Assembly (NCBI GenBank): GCA_947570695.1
Contig: CANOVB010000001.1
Span: forward strand, 264,553-328,552
From: an uncultured Clostridium sp.
GTDB lineage: Bacteria; Bacillota; Clostridia; TANB77; CAG-508
Reading direction: 5' to 3'
Length of the DNA: 64,000 nucleotides
Of this stretch, positions 8,189-16,450 are shown piece by piece. A program made the translations under genes and the position numbers. The notes under the pieces were generated by a model. It had not been told where the DNA came from, made no database searches, and saw only the letters and a program-made list of their open reading frames with translations. Position 1 is the stretch's first letter. Each line of letters starts with the position of its first letter.

Positions 8189-8797
8189 ATGGAGAAGGAA
8201 GTAAAATATGAATATACAAAAACACCTTTAGACTATCAAATAACAGAATATGATTGTGGAACAACTACATTATTAAATGCATTAAGATATTTATTTAAAA
8301 GAAGTGAAATATCTCCAGAAATATATAAGTATATTATGCAATATACACTTGATAAAAGTAATGATTTAGGAGAAATAGGAAAAGGAGGAACTTCTGTTTA
8401 TGCATTAGAATTTTTAAGTAATTGGTTAAATGAAAATGCAATAAATAAGGGAATGAATTTAACAACTAAAAGTCTTTTAAAAGATGAAATATCTATATAT
8501 AATAAAGAGTTAGAAAGTAAAATAAAAACAGGAGCAGTTGCAATATTAAGAGTATATCAGGAATGTGAACACTATTGCTTATTAACAGCTCTTGATGAAA
8601 AATATGCATATATATTTGATCCTTACTATTTAAATATAAATTACTATGATAAAGATAATTGTGTAGAAATAATTAAAGATAGACCATTTGAATTTAATAG
8701 AAAAGTAAAAAAGGAAAGGATTGAAGCTAATAGTAAAAATGATTTTGCGTTAGTAAAAGGAATTAATAGTGAAATTATAATTTTTGAAAGAAAATAA
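8189..8797 (+). CDS. C39-like cysteine peptidase domain protein
   Basis: A 202-residue cytoplasmic-looking protein with no signal peptide. The N-terminal QITEYDCGTTTLLNAL places a cysteine at residue 23 in the context seen in C39-like and related papain-fold peptidases. H128 (ECEHYCLLTAL) and D144 (YIFDPYY) fit the rest of a Cys-His-Asp triad. C39 domains cleave double-glycine leader peptides in exporters, but here there is no ABC transporter attached or nearby, so the substrate is unknown. AGGAGG precedes the ATG. A bacteriocin or immunity role is possible but not supported by neighbours. Confidence 0.72.
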   Translation: MEKEVKYEYTKTPLDYQITEYDCGTTTLLNALRYLFKRSEISPEIYKYIMQYTLDKSNDLGEIGKGGTSVYALEFLSNWLNENAINKGMNLTTKSLLKDEISIYNKELESKIKTGAVAILRVYQECEHYCLLTALDEKYAYIFDPYYLNINYYDKDNCVEIIKDRPFEFNRKVKKERIEANSKNDFALVKGINSEIIIFERK

Positions 8798-8802
8798 TTA
8801 AA

Positions 8803-8839
8803 ATAAAACCACCGCCCGAGCTTTACAGCTCAGGCGGTG
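8803..8839 (-). terminator. Terminator of the 102-residue protein gene
   Basis: On the minus strand CACCGCCTGAGCT pairs with AGCTCGGGCGGTG around a 4-base loop, followed by GTTTTATTTT. It may also stop transcription from the plus strand. Confidence 0.85.
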
Positions 8840-8888
8840 TCCGTCTTCATTATACTAATCAGTATGCAATGTCAGGTGAAAGCAAAAC

Positions 8889-9197
8889 TTAATATTCACC
8901 CGGGAAAAAGCCAAAGGCACGGAGAACTCCATTACGAAGCTGAAAGGCAATAAACGTGTTGCCATTTAACTCGCTGAAGGGGATGAGCTTGCCATCCACC
9001 AGATACTGGAACTTCGTGGACTGACTCCGGAAAAACTGCATCGGCTTAGAGAAAGTGGTAGCAGTACCAACCTCGATGCCGAATACCCGATTTTTCCTCG
9101 AAAAGCCCTCAAGGAACTCAAGGTCTGCTTCACCGATGGTAGCACCTTTGATGCTCTCAGCGATGCGCAGTGTTTCTATGCCGCGTGTTTTAGCCAT
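8889..9197 (-). CDS. Small protein of unknown function (GC-richer unit)
   Basis: A 102-residue soluble protein beginning MAKTRGIETLRIAESIKG. AGGAGG is 8 bases before the ATG, so the start is well supported. It has no hydrophobic segment and I do not recognise the family. Codon use rich in C- and G-ending codons differs strongly from the AT-rich surroundings. It has its own GC-rich terminator, so it appears to be an imported single-gene unit. Confidence 0.68.
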   Translation of the reverse strand: MAKTRGIETLRIAESIKGATIGEADLEFLEGFSRKNRVFGIEVGTATTFSKPMQFFRSQSTKFQYLVDGKLIPFSELNGNTFIAFQLRNGVLRAFGFFPGEY

Positions 9198-9255
9198 GCT
9201 GTAACCTCCTATATGTTAATGTGTAAATATTATAGCAAAATTTAAATAACAAGTC

Positions 9256-9289
9256 AAATAGAGTAAGTCTACACAAACTTACTCTATTT
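9256..9289 (-). terminator. Terminator after the Spo0A-like gene
   Basis: A 13-bp perfect stem (AAATAGAGTAAGT / ACTTACTCTATTT) with an 8-base loop. It lies between two minus-strand genes and should end transcription of the upstream Spo0A-like gene. The plus strand carries the better T run. Confidence 0.65.
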
Positions 9290-9401
9290 TTGTTCATTCT
9301 AAAAATATGAACTCAAATGTAATTATAAAATTATATTAAAAAAATCTAATGCAATATTTTTCACTTGACAAATATATCTGTAAAGTTAAATTAAAAATAA
9401 T

Positions 9402-10055
9402 TTATAAAGGTTTCGACATAAGTTCAGAAATTAATGATTTAGCTGTTAATTTCTCTGGATATATTTTTGAATCAAGATGTGAGTTCATATTGTTTATTGA
9501 ACGAATGACAGACCATTTTACTTTTGAAATGCTTACTTTAAATTTTTGTGCAATATGAGGGTAAATATTCTTTTCTAAATTTTCAAATAAAAGTTTATCT
9601 TTTGTTTCATAAGAATATATTATTGATTCTAATAAGTATTTTGTACCAATAAGTTTAAAATCAAAGTTTAAATCATCTAAAGTATTATAGAAATTTTTAC
9701 GTAAGTTTTCTTTACCAGCTTTTTTTACGAATTTTGACATATTTTTTACTATTGATTTGTAATCAGATTCTTGTGATATGTATAGACTATTTTTAGAATT
9801 CTTATATTTAGTTGGATTTTCACAAAAAATAATTTGGTTCTTAATGGTATTTAGTGTTGGAGAGAAGCCTAAATTATTTTTGCAACTTTCTGATGTAAGG
9901 AGTATATCGGGTGATTTATCCTCACATAAAAAAGAAAGTTCATTTTTGTTGGTAGCCATACCAATTAATCTTACGTTTTCTAACTTGATTAAAACATTGT
10001 TATACAAGCTTTTCATTAGTTTTAAGTCGTCATTGTAAAAAATAATGCTGTGCAT
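9402..10055 (-). CDS. Spo0A-like DNA-binding regulator with degenerate receiver
   Basis: A 217-residue protein. The C-terminal region (about 130-210) has the layout of the Spo0A C-terminal DNA-binding domain: LIGTKYLLESIIYSY, then LEKNIYPHIAQKF, then SISKVKWSVIRSINNM and LTAKSLISELMSKPL. The N-terminus resembles a receiver domain (acidic pair near residues 9-10, SPDILL near 48-53), but the position expected for the phosphorylated Asp appears to be Ser55. It may therefore act without phosphorylation. GGAGG lies 11 bases before the ATG. It is divergent from an ECF sigma gene across a repeat array that it might bind; that link is inference. Confidence 0.76.
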   Translation of the reverse strand: MHSIIFYNDDLKLMKSLYNNVLIKLENVRLIGMATNKNELSFLCEDKSPDILLTSESCKNNLGFSPTLNTIKNQIIFCENPTKYKNSKNSLYISQESDYKSIVKNMSKFVKKAGKENLRKNFYNTLDDLNFDFKLIGTKYLLESIIYSYETKDKLLFENLEKNIYPHIAQKFKVSISKVKWSVIRSINNMNSHLDSKIYPEKLTAKSLISELMSKPL

Positions 10056-10109
10056 ATTTTATACACCTCCATATATAAAACAATTCAAAACCGCAAAAAG
10101 TGACAAAAA

Positions 10110-10142
10110 TTTTCAAAAAAATTAAAAAATATTTTTTGAAAA
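10110..10142. repeat. AT-rich inverted repeat
   Basis: TTTTCAAAAAA and TTTTTTGAAAA form 11-bp arms around about 11 bases. It lies upstream of the Spo0A-like gene. Confidence 0.45.
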
Positions 10143-10222
10143 TAAAAAAATATTGGAAAATCAATACTTTGAAAAAGAAAAAAATTAAAATTAAAAAATA
10201 ATTGTAAAAAAATCAATTTTAA

Positions 10223-10468
10223 GCTAAAATAAAATTTCAGAAAAAATTATATTTAAACTAAAATAAAATTCATGCAAAAAATAAAAAAGATTAAAAAATT
10301 AAGTTAAAATAAAATTTTAGAAAAATAAATTAGAAAATTAAAAACCGTTTTTTACTAAAATAAAATTTAGGCAAAAATAAAAAGATTAAATTCATAAGCT
10401 AAAATAAGATTTTAGAAAAAGTAAATTAGAAGATTAAAAATCATTTTTTAGCTAAAATAAAATTTTAG
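10223..10468. repeat. Array of six dyad motifs (CTAAAAT-N3-ATTTTAG type)
   Basis: Six related 17-18-bp motifs start at 10223, 10257, 10303, 10354, 10398 and 10451. The best forms read GCTAAAATAAAATTTTAG, an inverted repeat of CTAAAAT and ATTTTAG around AAA. Intervals are about 34-53 bp, and the intervening DNA is also loosely repeated (GAAAAA..AAATTAGAAGATTAAAAA). The block fills the 580-bp spacer between the divergent Spo0A-like and ECF sigma genes and has no coding potential. It looks like a multi-site binding region or an iteron-like array. Confidence 0.75.
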
Positions 10469-10554
10469 TAAAAGAAATTAATTATAAAAAAAGGTTGTTT
10501 TTTAGCGAAAAATGAAATATTAAATAAAAAAATGTAAAAAAGTTTAAAAATAAT

Positions 10555-10582
10555 TTGAAAAATAGAAAATAAATATTATAAT
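10555..10582 (+). promoter_or_regulatory. Candidate promoter of the ECF sigma gene
   Basis: TTGAAA (10555-10560), 16 bp, TATAAT (10577-10582); a second TATAAT-like hexamer follows within 10 bp. The start codon is at 10636. Confidence 0.55.
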
Positions 10583-10635
10583 ATTATAATGTTTATAAAA
10601 ATTTACAAAAGAAAAGGGGAAAAAGAGGAAAAATT

Positions 10636-11124
10636 ATGAATGCATTTGATTCACAGAAATTAGTTGATGAATGCGGCGATATGATTTATCGCATTGCTTT
10701 AAGTGTTTTAGAAAATGTAGATGATGCAGAAGATATTGTTCAAGACGTTTTTATGAAATACTTAGACAAGAAAATGAAATTTGATAATAAGGATCACGAA
10801 AAATATTGGTTGATTAGAGTAACTTTGAACTTATGTTACAATGAACTGAAATCATCTAGAAAGAAGTATAATGTAGAACTTACTGATGACATTGGTAAAT
10901 ATGTAGAATATTCAGATTCTAGTAATTTGATGGATAATGTAAAAGACTTGAAAGAAAAATATAGATCTGTTTTCGAATTATTTTATTTAGATGAATTAAA
11001 AATTTCAGAAATAAGTAAGATTTTGAAAATAAACGAAGCAACTGTTAAAACTAGATTGAAAAGAGCAAGAGAAAAGTTGAGAAAAACTTTAAAATTAGGA
11101 GGTAAGCTAGATGGAGAATTTTAA
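10636..11124 (+). CDS. ECF RNA polymerase sigma factor (pair 1)
   Basis: A 162-residue sigma-70 family protein of the extracytoplasmic-function type. Region 2 is at about 10-75 (YRIALSVLENVDDAEDIVQDVFMKYL, then WLIRVTLNLCYNELKS) and region 4 at about 105-150 (YRSVFELFYLDELKISEISKIL, with an ATVKTRLKRAREKL helix). There is no anti-sigma or extension domain. It overlaps the next gene by 14 bp, indicating translational coupling with its probable anti-sigma factor. AGAGGAAAAA precedes the ATG. The upstream dyad array may carry its control sites. Confidence 0.92.
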   Translation: MNAFDSQKLVDECGDMIYRIALSVLENVDDAEDIVQDVFMKYLDKKMKFDNKDHEKYWLIRVTLNLCYNELKSSRKKYNVELTDDIGKYVEYSDSSNLMDNVKDLKEKYRSVFELFYLDELKISEISKILKINEATVKTRLKRAREKLRKTLKLGGKLDGEF

Positions 11125-12130
11125 TAAATCAATAGAAATATTAAAAGCAAAAAGAAAATCAATAACTATGAGTGATGAAGCTAAAAAAAGAATAAAATTA
11201 AAATTAGATGAAGAGTATGCTAAACGTTATTCTGAGAAGAAACCAAAATTTAACTATAGCTTTCCTCAGAAAGTGGCAGCAATATTTATTTGTTGTTTCA
11301 TAATATCTGGATGTGCATTTGCAGATGATATAGGTGATTTTATAACCAAAGTATTTTCTAATCAAAATCCGCATATTGACTTTGCGGTTGAGAATGGATA
11401 TGTTCAAAATATTGATATGGATTATATAAGTTCTAATGGTATTGATTTAAAAGCAGACTATTTTTATTTAGATGATTACTATATGTATATAGCGTTTGAA
11501 ATAGATGCTGATCAGGAATTTACAAAAGTTAATTTAAATGAATTTGAAATACTAGATGAAACCAATAACATTATTTATTCAAATATTGAATTTTATGACG
11601 ATATATTTTGTGCTTCAGAAACTAAAAAGATAAATAAGAAAAATGGAATGCTTTTATTAAAATTAGCAAAAATACAAAATGAATTCTTAAAGTATAATAA
11701 ATTAAAAGTAAATATACAAGGGGTAGAATTAGAAAAAGATGAAAGTTATAAAGAGATATATGGAAATTGGAATATAGAGTTTCTAATTGATAATAGCAAT
11801 AAAATTGAAAGTAAAAATACTAAATATTATTTAGAAAGTGAAAAATTAGTTAAAAAATATGACTTAGAATTAAAAAATAATATTTTAAAAGTTGATTTGA
11901 ATTTTTCTGGAGATTATCTAGAAAATTTTAGCGTTACTAAAAATAATGTATACTTAGAAGATGAAAACAAAAATATTTATAGAATTACAAATGAGATTGT
12001 GTGTGGTAAAGACAAAATAAGAGTATTATTCCCAATAAAGGATGCTGATAATATAAATGATTTAAAATTAAATATAGAATATGATAATAAAAATGTTTTA
12101 GTATTTTACTTAAGAAAAGCAGATAGTTAG
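11111..12130 (+). CDS. DUF4179-type membrane anti-sigma factor (pair 1)
   Basis: A 339-residue protein overlapping the sigma gene by 14 bp. An N-terminal cytoplasmic segment of about 55 residues would hold the sigma factor; one membrane helix follows (VAAIFICCFIISGCAFA, about 56-73), then an extracellular part. The stretch ENGYVQNIDMDYISSNG followed by YLDDYYMYIAFE is typical of the DUF4179 proteins paired with ECF sigma factors in Clostridia. A similar pattern occurs in the product at 32811-34190. The stop codon lies inside the terminator arm. Confidence 0.85.
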   Translation: MENFNKSIEILKAKRKSITMSDEAKKRIKLKLDEEYAKRYSEKKPKFNYSFPQKVAAIFICCFIISGCAFADDIGDFITKVFSNQNPHIDFAVENGYVQNIDMDYISSNGIDLKADYFYLDDYYMYIAFEIDADQEFTKVNLNEFEILDETNNIIYSNIEFYDDIFCASETKKINKKNGMLLLKLAKIQNEFLKYNKLKVNIQGVELEKDESYKEIYGNWNIEFLIDNSNKIESKNTKYYLESEKLVKKYDLELKNNILKVDLNFSGDYLENFSVTKNNVYLEDENKNIYRITNEIVCGKDKIRVLFPIKDADNINDLKLNIEYDNKNVLVFYLRKADS

Positions 12131-12151
12131 TTTCCTAACTATCTGCTTTTT
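12119..12151 (+). terminator. Terminator of the sigma/anti-sigma operon
   Basis: GCAGATAGTTAG and CTAACTATCTGC form a 12-bp perfect stem with loop TTTC, followed by TTTTT. The stop codon TAG (12128-12130) is part of the first arm. It may also serve the convergent gene at 12186-12677. Confidence 0.93.
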
Positions 12152-12185
12152 GTACAAAAACAATTAGCAAGCACGATTTGCAGTG

Positions 12186-12677
12186 TTATGCCCAGCTATA
12201 ATAGGTAATGCTGAAGTTCAGGGACGAGCTTGTGTTGTTATAAATTCTGAAATGGTAGTTGCCTGAAGTCATGGTAATCCAATCGGCCTTCAAAGGAGAG
12301 CCGTTAGCATCACCACTTATAGTGGCCTGTGCTGCAGAACCTCCAATAAGGGCAACAGCAAACTTGCCATTTACAGCTTGCCCGTCAATTCCGATAGCAG
12401 TTACCTCATAGGCAAAGTACCTATCGGAGACGTAAAACTCAGCCGTGTTAACGCTGGCGTTGTTTGCAACCGCAGGACCAAACTGCCCCCAGATAAGGGG
12501 CATAATGCCGGAGTCGTCGGTGCTTTCAGCAGGATCCAGAGTCAGCTCGATGGTGACAGCGTGCGCATCAGGAGGAATGACATTGGGAGAATCATCCTCG
12601 GCGGCGAATGCCGTAACAGAGCAGGTAAGGACCATGGCAAAAGCCAGCAGGGAAGTGAAAAAACGCTTAAATTTCAT
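12186..12677 (-). CDS. Small secreted protein, unknown function
   Basis: About 163 residues from the start at 12677, chosen because AAAGGAG lies 9 bases upstream; the longer frame from 12701 lacks a ribosome site. A classical signal peptide is present (KFKRFF, a hydrophobic core, then VTAFA|AEDD). The mature region is short, rich in Ala/Gly/Ser/Thr and ends in aromatic and beta-prone sequence (SSLNFSITYYSWA). No domain is recognised. Codon use is very GC-rich compared with neighbours, marking it as probably imported. Confidence 0.76.
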   Translation of the reverse strand: MKFKRFFTSLLAFAMVLTCSVTAFAAEDDSPNVIPPDAHAVTIELTLDPAESTDDSGIMPLIWGQFGPAVANNASVNTAEFYVSDRYFAYEVTAIGIDGQAVNGKFAVALIGGSAAQATISGDANGSPLKADWITMTSGNYHFRIYNNTSSSLNFSITYYSWA

Positions 12678-13128
12678 ATCAAAATGCTCCTTTCGTTTCA
12701 TCTACCAGCCTGCTATTTGTTTTTGTACGGGGTGCCATTTTCAAGGTTTTTACTGCACACTTCCTTGAAATAGCGGGTATTGCTAAAATTCAACTAAGTG
12801 AATTTTAAAAAATATATAAACATTAAAAAGTTCAATTATTAAATTATGCTAAAGACGGATTTAAAATAAAAATATATTATAAGACACATAAATAAATTAA
12901 AGACTTTTAATAATATATTCTAAAAGAAATTAAAAGAGAACAATAAATCTAAAAGCGGATTAATAAAAAATAAAATTTTGAAAGTTAGTTAAGAGTAAGA
13001 ATAAAAATTTTTTTTACACTTTTAATCACTTATCCCCACAAAAAAATTATTTGTGATAATATTACATATAGTTTGTTTTAAAAAATCGAAGTCAGAAAAA
13101 CAAGATTTGTGAGGCAAAACAAACAGAA
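12678..13128. other. Intergenic spacer, mostly featureless
   Basis: The first 110 bp belong to the GC-richer leader of the minus-strand secreted-protein gene, ending near an inverted repeat AAAATTCA / TGAATTTT around 12787-12808. The rest is AT-rich with no gene or clear signal. Confidence 0.4.
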
Positions 13129-13184
13129 TTGTCGAAATTTGTATACTGAATTATGTTGAAAATGCTCAAAATTTATACTAATAT
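13129..13184 (+). promoter_or_regulatory. Kinase promoter with 0A-box-like site
   Basis: TTGTCGAAA (13129-13137) matches the Spo0A binding-box core TGTCGAA. A promoter follows: TTGAAA (13156-13161), 17 bp, TAATAT (13179-13184). The kinase start codon is at 13232. The box assignment rests on sequence resemblance only. Confidence 0.5.
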
Positions 13185-13231
13185 AGTAAAGGTTTCGATA
13201 AAACATTATTTTATTTGGAGGAGTACGAAGG

Positions 13232-14125
13232 ATGAAAACACAAAGTAATTTATGCAAATTTGAAATTTTAAAAAGAATTGAAGTAAGAGATATTATTAAC
13301 TTAATAGTTTTTATTACAGGTATAGTAATATCAAATGTTGAGCTATTACAGCTCAGAAAGTTTTTAGTAAACGGAAGTCAAAGATTTATAATTTATAACA
13401 TTATATTGTCTGTAATAATGATTTTAATGTTCATTTATGGAGTACGAAATAGAATAGAAAATATTATTAATATAATGAATGTAAAAAACTTAGAAGAAAA
13501 AAATAAAAATTTGTCAGAACTTAATGATCACATAAGATGTTTTAAACATGATTTCAATAATATATTACAAGCAATAGATGGTTATATTATTTTAGATGAT
13601 ATGAGCTCATTACAAAAATATTTTAATTCATTAATAAAAGAATGTGATCATGTGAATTGTATGGAAGTTTTAAATTATAAATTAATTGACAATCCAGCAC
13701 TATATGGTGTGATATTAAATAAATACAAAATTGCCGAAAAAAATAATATAAAAATGAATATTGATATATTAGCAAATATAGAAAAATTTAATGATAAATC
13801 ATATATACTTTCAAGAATGCTAGGAATATTATTAGACAATGCACTAGAAGCAACAAGTGAATGTAAAGAGAAAGTAATTAATGTTCAATTTTTGAAAGAA
13901 GAAAATAAAAATAGAGATGTAATTATAATTGAAAATACTTATGCTAATACAGATGTTGATACTAATAAAATCTTTGAAAAGAATTATACTACTAAAAAAG
14001 ATAAAGGCAATTCTGGTTTAGGTCTATGGAAAATAAGAGATATTTTAAGAAAAAATAACAATTTAGATTTATTTACAACTAAAGATGAGGTTATGTTTAG
14101 ACAACAAATTGAAATTTACCATTAA
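13232..14125 (+). CDS. AgrC-like sensor histidine kinase (GHKL)
   Basis: A 297-residue membrane kinase. Two hydrophobic segments (about 21-38 and 52-71) precede a coiled linker. The phosphoacceptor region is RCFKHDFNNILQAIDGY with H106, as in HPK10 / AgrC-type kinases. The GHKL ATPase domain follows: N box LGILLDNALEAT, and a GNSGLGLWKI G box. No LytTR-type response regulator or peptide gene is adjacent, so it is an orphan in this window. GGAGG precedes the ATG. A 0A-box-like site in its promoter suggests a link to Spo0A-type control. Confidence 0.86.
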   Translation: MKTQSNLCKFEILKRIEVRDIINLIVFITGIVISNVELLQLRKFLVNGSQRFIIYNIILSVIMILMFIYGVRNRIENIINIMNVKNLEEKNKNLSELNDHIRCFKHDFNNILQAIDGYIILDDMSSLQKYFNSLIKECDHVNCMEVLNYKLIDNPALYGVILNKYKIAEKNNIKMNIDILANIEKFNDKSYILSRMLGILLDNALEATSECKEKVINVQFLKEENKNRDVIIIENTYANTDVDTNKIFEKNYTTKKDKGNSGLGLWKIRDILRKNNNLDLFTTKDEVMFRQQIEIYH

Positions 14126-14275
14126 ATACATAGAATAAAGGAGAACATTATGAAATTTGCAAAAAATAGATAATTTGAAAAAATTACATAAAAATATAAT
14201 TAAAAATAAATTTAACGGGTTAAAAATATGATTACTTAAAAATTCCAAATATTGAAAAATATTTATGTACAAGTA

Positions 14276-14304
14276 TTGCATTTTTAGTAAAAAGCTGTTA
14301 TAAT
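14276..14304 (+). promoter_or_regulatory. rpsB-tsf promoter
   Basis: TTGCAT (14276-14281), 17 bp, TATAAT (14299-14304). The roughly 100-nt leader that follows contains CATAGAT near 14330 and ATCTATG near 14377, which can pair. This could be an S2-responsive leader, but I cannot match a known model. Confidence 0.75.
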
Positions 14305-14412
14305 ATCAGAGTTATAAAATAAATGCACATAGATGGAGTTTTAAATTGTGCTTTAAAAGTTGTTTAAAATGTTGAAATCTATGGAGGTAAAACAAATAAG
14401 GAGGAATAAAAA

Positions 14413-15201
14413 ATGGCAGTAGTTGCAATGAAACAATTACTTGAAGCAGGTGTTCATTTTGGACATCAAACAAGAAGATGGGATCCTAAAATGGCTGAAT
14501 ATATATTTCAAGCTAGAAATGGAATCCATATAATCGATTTACAAAAAACATCAAAAAAATTAGACGAGGCTTATAAATTCGTCAAAGATCAAGCTGAAGA
14601 AGGAAAAACAATTCTTTTTGTAGGAACAAAAAAACAAGCACAAGAATGTATTAAAGAAGCAGCACAAAAATGTGATATGTACTATGTAGATCAAAGATGG
14701 CTAGGTGGTATGCTTACAAACTTTAATACAATTCAAGGAAGAATTAAAAGATTAAAAGATTTAGAAACAATGGCTGAAGATGGAACTTTTGAAGTATTAC
14801 CTAAAAAAGAAGTTAGCGGATTAAAAAATGAAATGGAAAAACTAGAAAAAAATCTTGGTGGAATTAAAGAAATGAAAGAAATGCCAGGAGTAATGTTCGT
14901 AGTTGATCCTAAAAAAGAGAGAATAGCAATTTTAGAAGCTAGAAAATTAGGAATTCCAGTTGTAGGTTTAGTAGATACAAATTGTAATCCAGAAGATGTT
15001 GATTATGCTATACCAGGAAATGATGATGCTATAAGAGCTGTAAAATTAATAGCTGATGTTATAGCAAATGCTGTTATAGAAGGAAAACAAGGAGAAGATT
15101 CAGAAGTATCTTCTGAAATGGAAGAAGCTGTTAATGAAGAAGAAACTACAGATATTGAACAAGTAGTTGAAGCTGAAAAAGAAGAAACAGTTGAAGAATA
15201 A
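14413..15201 (+). CDS. rpsB: 30S ribosomal protein S2
   Basis: A 262-residue protein beginning [27 protein letters not shown], the S2 signature, followed by IIDLQKT and FVGTKKQAQ. It is an essential small-subunit protein needed for S1/mRNA recruitment and 30S assembly. A Glu-rich C-terminal tail (about residues 222-262) extends past the usual end. AAGGAGG precedes the ATG. It is followed by tsf, the standard bacterial rpsB-tsf order. Confidence 0.98.
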   Translation: MAVVAMKQLLEAGVHFGHQTRRWDPKMAEYIFQARNGIHIIDLQKTSKKLDEAYKFVKDQAEEGKTILFVGTKKQAQECIKEAAQKCDMYYVDQRWLGGMLTNFNTIQGRIKRLKDLETMAEDGTFEVLPKKEVSGLKNEMEKLEKNLGGIKEMKEMPGVMFVVDPKKERIAILEARKLGIPVVGLVDTNCNPEDVDYAIPGNDDAIRAVKLIADVIANAVIEGKQGEDSEVSSEMEEAVNEEETTDIEQVVEAEKEETVEE

Positions 15202-15222
15202 TTTAAAAGGTTAATAAATAAA

Positions 15223-15252
15223 AGGGCGCTATTACGTAAGTATACACGCCCT
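15223..15252 (+). other. Hairpin between rpsB and tsf
   Basis: AGGGCG and CGCCCT pair around about 18 bases, followed by AATTTT. It may be a weak attenuator or processing site lowering tsf readthrough. Confidence 0.45.
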
Positions 15253-15278
15253 AATTTTAAATAATAGGAGGGAACGAA

Positions 15279-16154
15279 ATGGTAACAGCAGAATTAGTAA
15301 AAAACTTGAGAGAAAAAACAGGTGCAGGAATGATGGACTGCAAAAAAGTTTTAACAGAAACAGATGGAGATATGGAAAAAGCAGCTGAATTATTAAGAGA
15401 AAGAGGAATAGCAAAAGCAGCTAAAAAATCAGGAAGAGTAGCAGCAGAAGGCCTTGTTGCAACTTATGTTACAGCTGATAAAAAAGTAGGAGCTGTAGTT
15501 GAAGTAAATGCAGAAACAGATTTTGTTGCTAAAAATGATGAATTTGTTGGATTTGTTAATGATGTAGCAGAAATAGTTGCTATGAAAAAACCTAAAGATG
15601 TTGAAGCTTTATTAGAAACATCATATAAAGAAACAGGAAAAACAGTAAAAGAAGTATTAACAGAAAAAATTGCTACTATCGGAGAGAATATGACAATAAG
15701 AAGATTTGAAAGATATGAATCTCAAGGATTAGTTGAGAGTTATATACATGGTAATGGAAAAATAGCTGTATTAGTTGATTTTGCAAAGGGAGAAACAGAA
15801 CTTGCAAAAGATGTATGTATGCAAATAGCAGCTGCTAAACCAGAATATTTAAAAAGAGAAGAAGTGCCACAAGATAGAGTTTCAAAAGAAATGGAAATTT
15901 TAAAAGCTCAAGCTATGAATGAAGGAAAACCAGCAGAAATAGCTGAAAAAATGGTACAAGGAAGAATTGGAAAATTCTATTCAGAAATATGTTTATTAGA
16001 TCAAGAATTTGTTAAAGATTCTAGCATGAAAGTAGGAGATTTAATAAAAAGCAAAGGCGCTGAAATGGTAAGATTTGCTAGATTTGAAAAAGGTGAAGGA
16101 ATAGAAAAGAAAGAAGAAAACTTTGCTGAAGAAGTTATGAAACAATTACAATAA
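15279..16154 (+). CDS. tsf: Elongation factor Ts
   Basis: A 291-residue guanine-nucleotide exchange factor for EF-Tu. It has the N-terminal UBA-like helix pair (LVKNLREKTGAGMMDCKKVLTETDGDMEKA) and the core motif VEVNAETDFVAKNDEF, which contains the conserved TDFV. Length is normal. AGGAGGG is 7 bases before the ATG. It is transcribed with rpsB across a small hairpin and ends at a long terminator. Confidence 0.98.
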   Translation: MVTAELVKNLREKTGAGMMDCKKVLTETDGDMEKAAELLRERGIAKAAKKSGRVAAEGLVATYVTADKKVGAVVEVNAETDFVAKNDEFVGFVNDVAEIVAMKKPKDVEALLETSYKETGKTVKEVLTEKIATIGENMTIRRFERYESQGLVESYIHGNGKIAVLVDFAKGETELAKDVCMQIAAAKPEYLKREEVPQDRVSKEMEILKAQAMNEGKPAEIAEKMVQGRIGKFYSEICLLDQEFVKDSSMKVGDLIKSKGAEMVRFARFEKGEGIEKKEENFAEEVMKQLQ

Positions 16155-16224
16155 CAAAGCTTGTAAATGAGATAAACTTATTTATAATAAAATAAGAATT
16201 ATAAATAATATATAAAATGAAAAT

Positions 16225-16305
16225 AAAAGAGGTAGTAATAAAGTAATTTTAATTGAAAGAAATTATCTTACAATAAAAATACTTTAACGCATTACCTCTT
16301 TTTTA
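16225..16305 (+). terminator. Terminator of rpsB-tsf
   Basis: AAAAGAGGTA at the start pairs with TACCTCTTTT at the end, with a second paired block inside (AAAGTA with TACTTT), then a T run. The loop is unusually long. Confidence 0.75.
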
Positions 16306-16450
16306 TATTATAGAAAATTAGTAGATTATAAAGGTTTAGATAATGTTTGTATATTTATTATCTAAAATTGGCAAGAGAACATTCTTTAGATGTAGCAATG
16401 AAATAAGTTATAGATAAGATGTTATAGAGAGCTCAGTAATGTTCTGGCTT
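16306..16450 (+). repeat. Dispersed palindromic repeat, degenerate copy B
   Basis: It resembles the tail of copy A: GAACATTCTTTAGATGTAGC, then AATGAAATAAGTTATAGATAAG. The palindromic head is decayed (TATTATAGAAAATTAG). It directly follows the tsf terminator. The remaining bases to 16595 show no gene, only the ribosome site GGGGAGA for the next gene. Confidence 0.55.

Noticed and set aside
9412..9422. TGTCGAAA on the minus strand, a 0A-box-like sequence
   Set aside because: It is the coding sequence of the last codons of the Spo0A-like protein, not upstream of a gene.
10223..10468. CRISPR array
   Set aside because: The repeats are short, imperfect and AT-only, the spacers are themselves repetitive, and no cas gene is present.
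12378..12773. Two long plus-strand frames over the secreted-protein gene
   Set aside because: The minus-strand frame has a ribosome site and a signal peptide; the others are shadows caused by its GC-rich codons.
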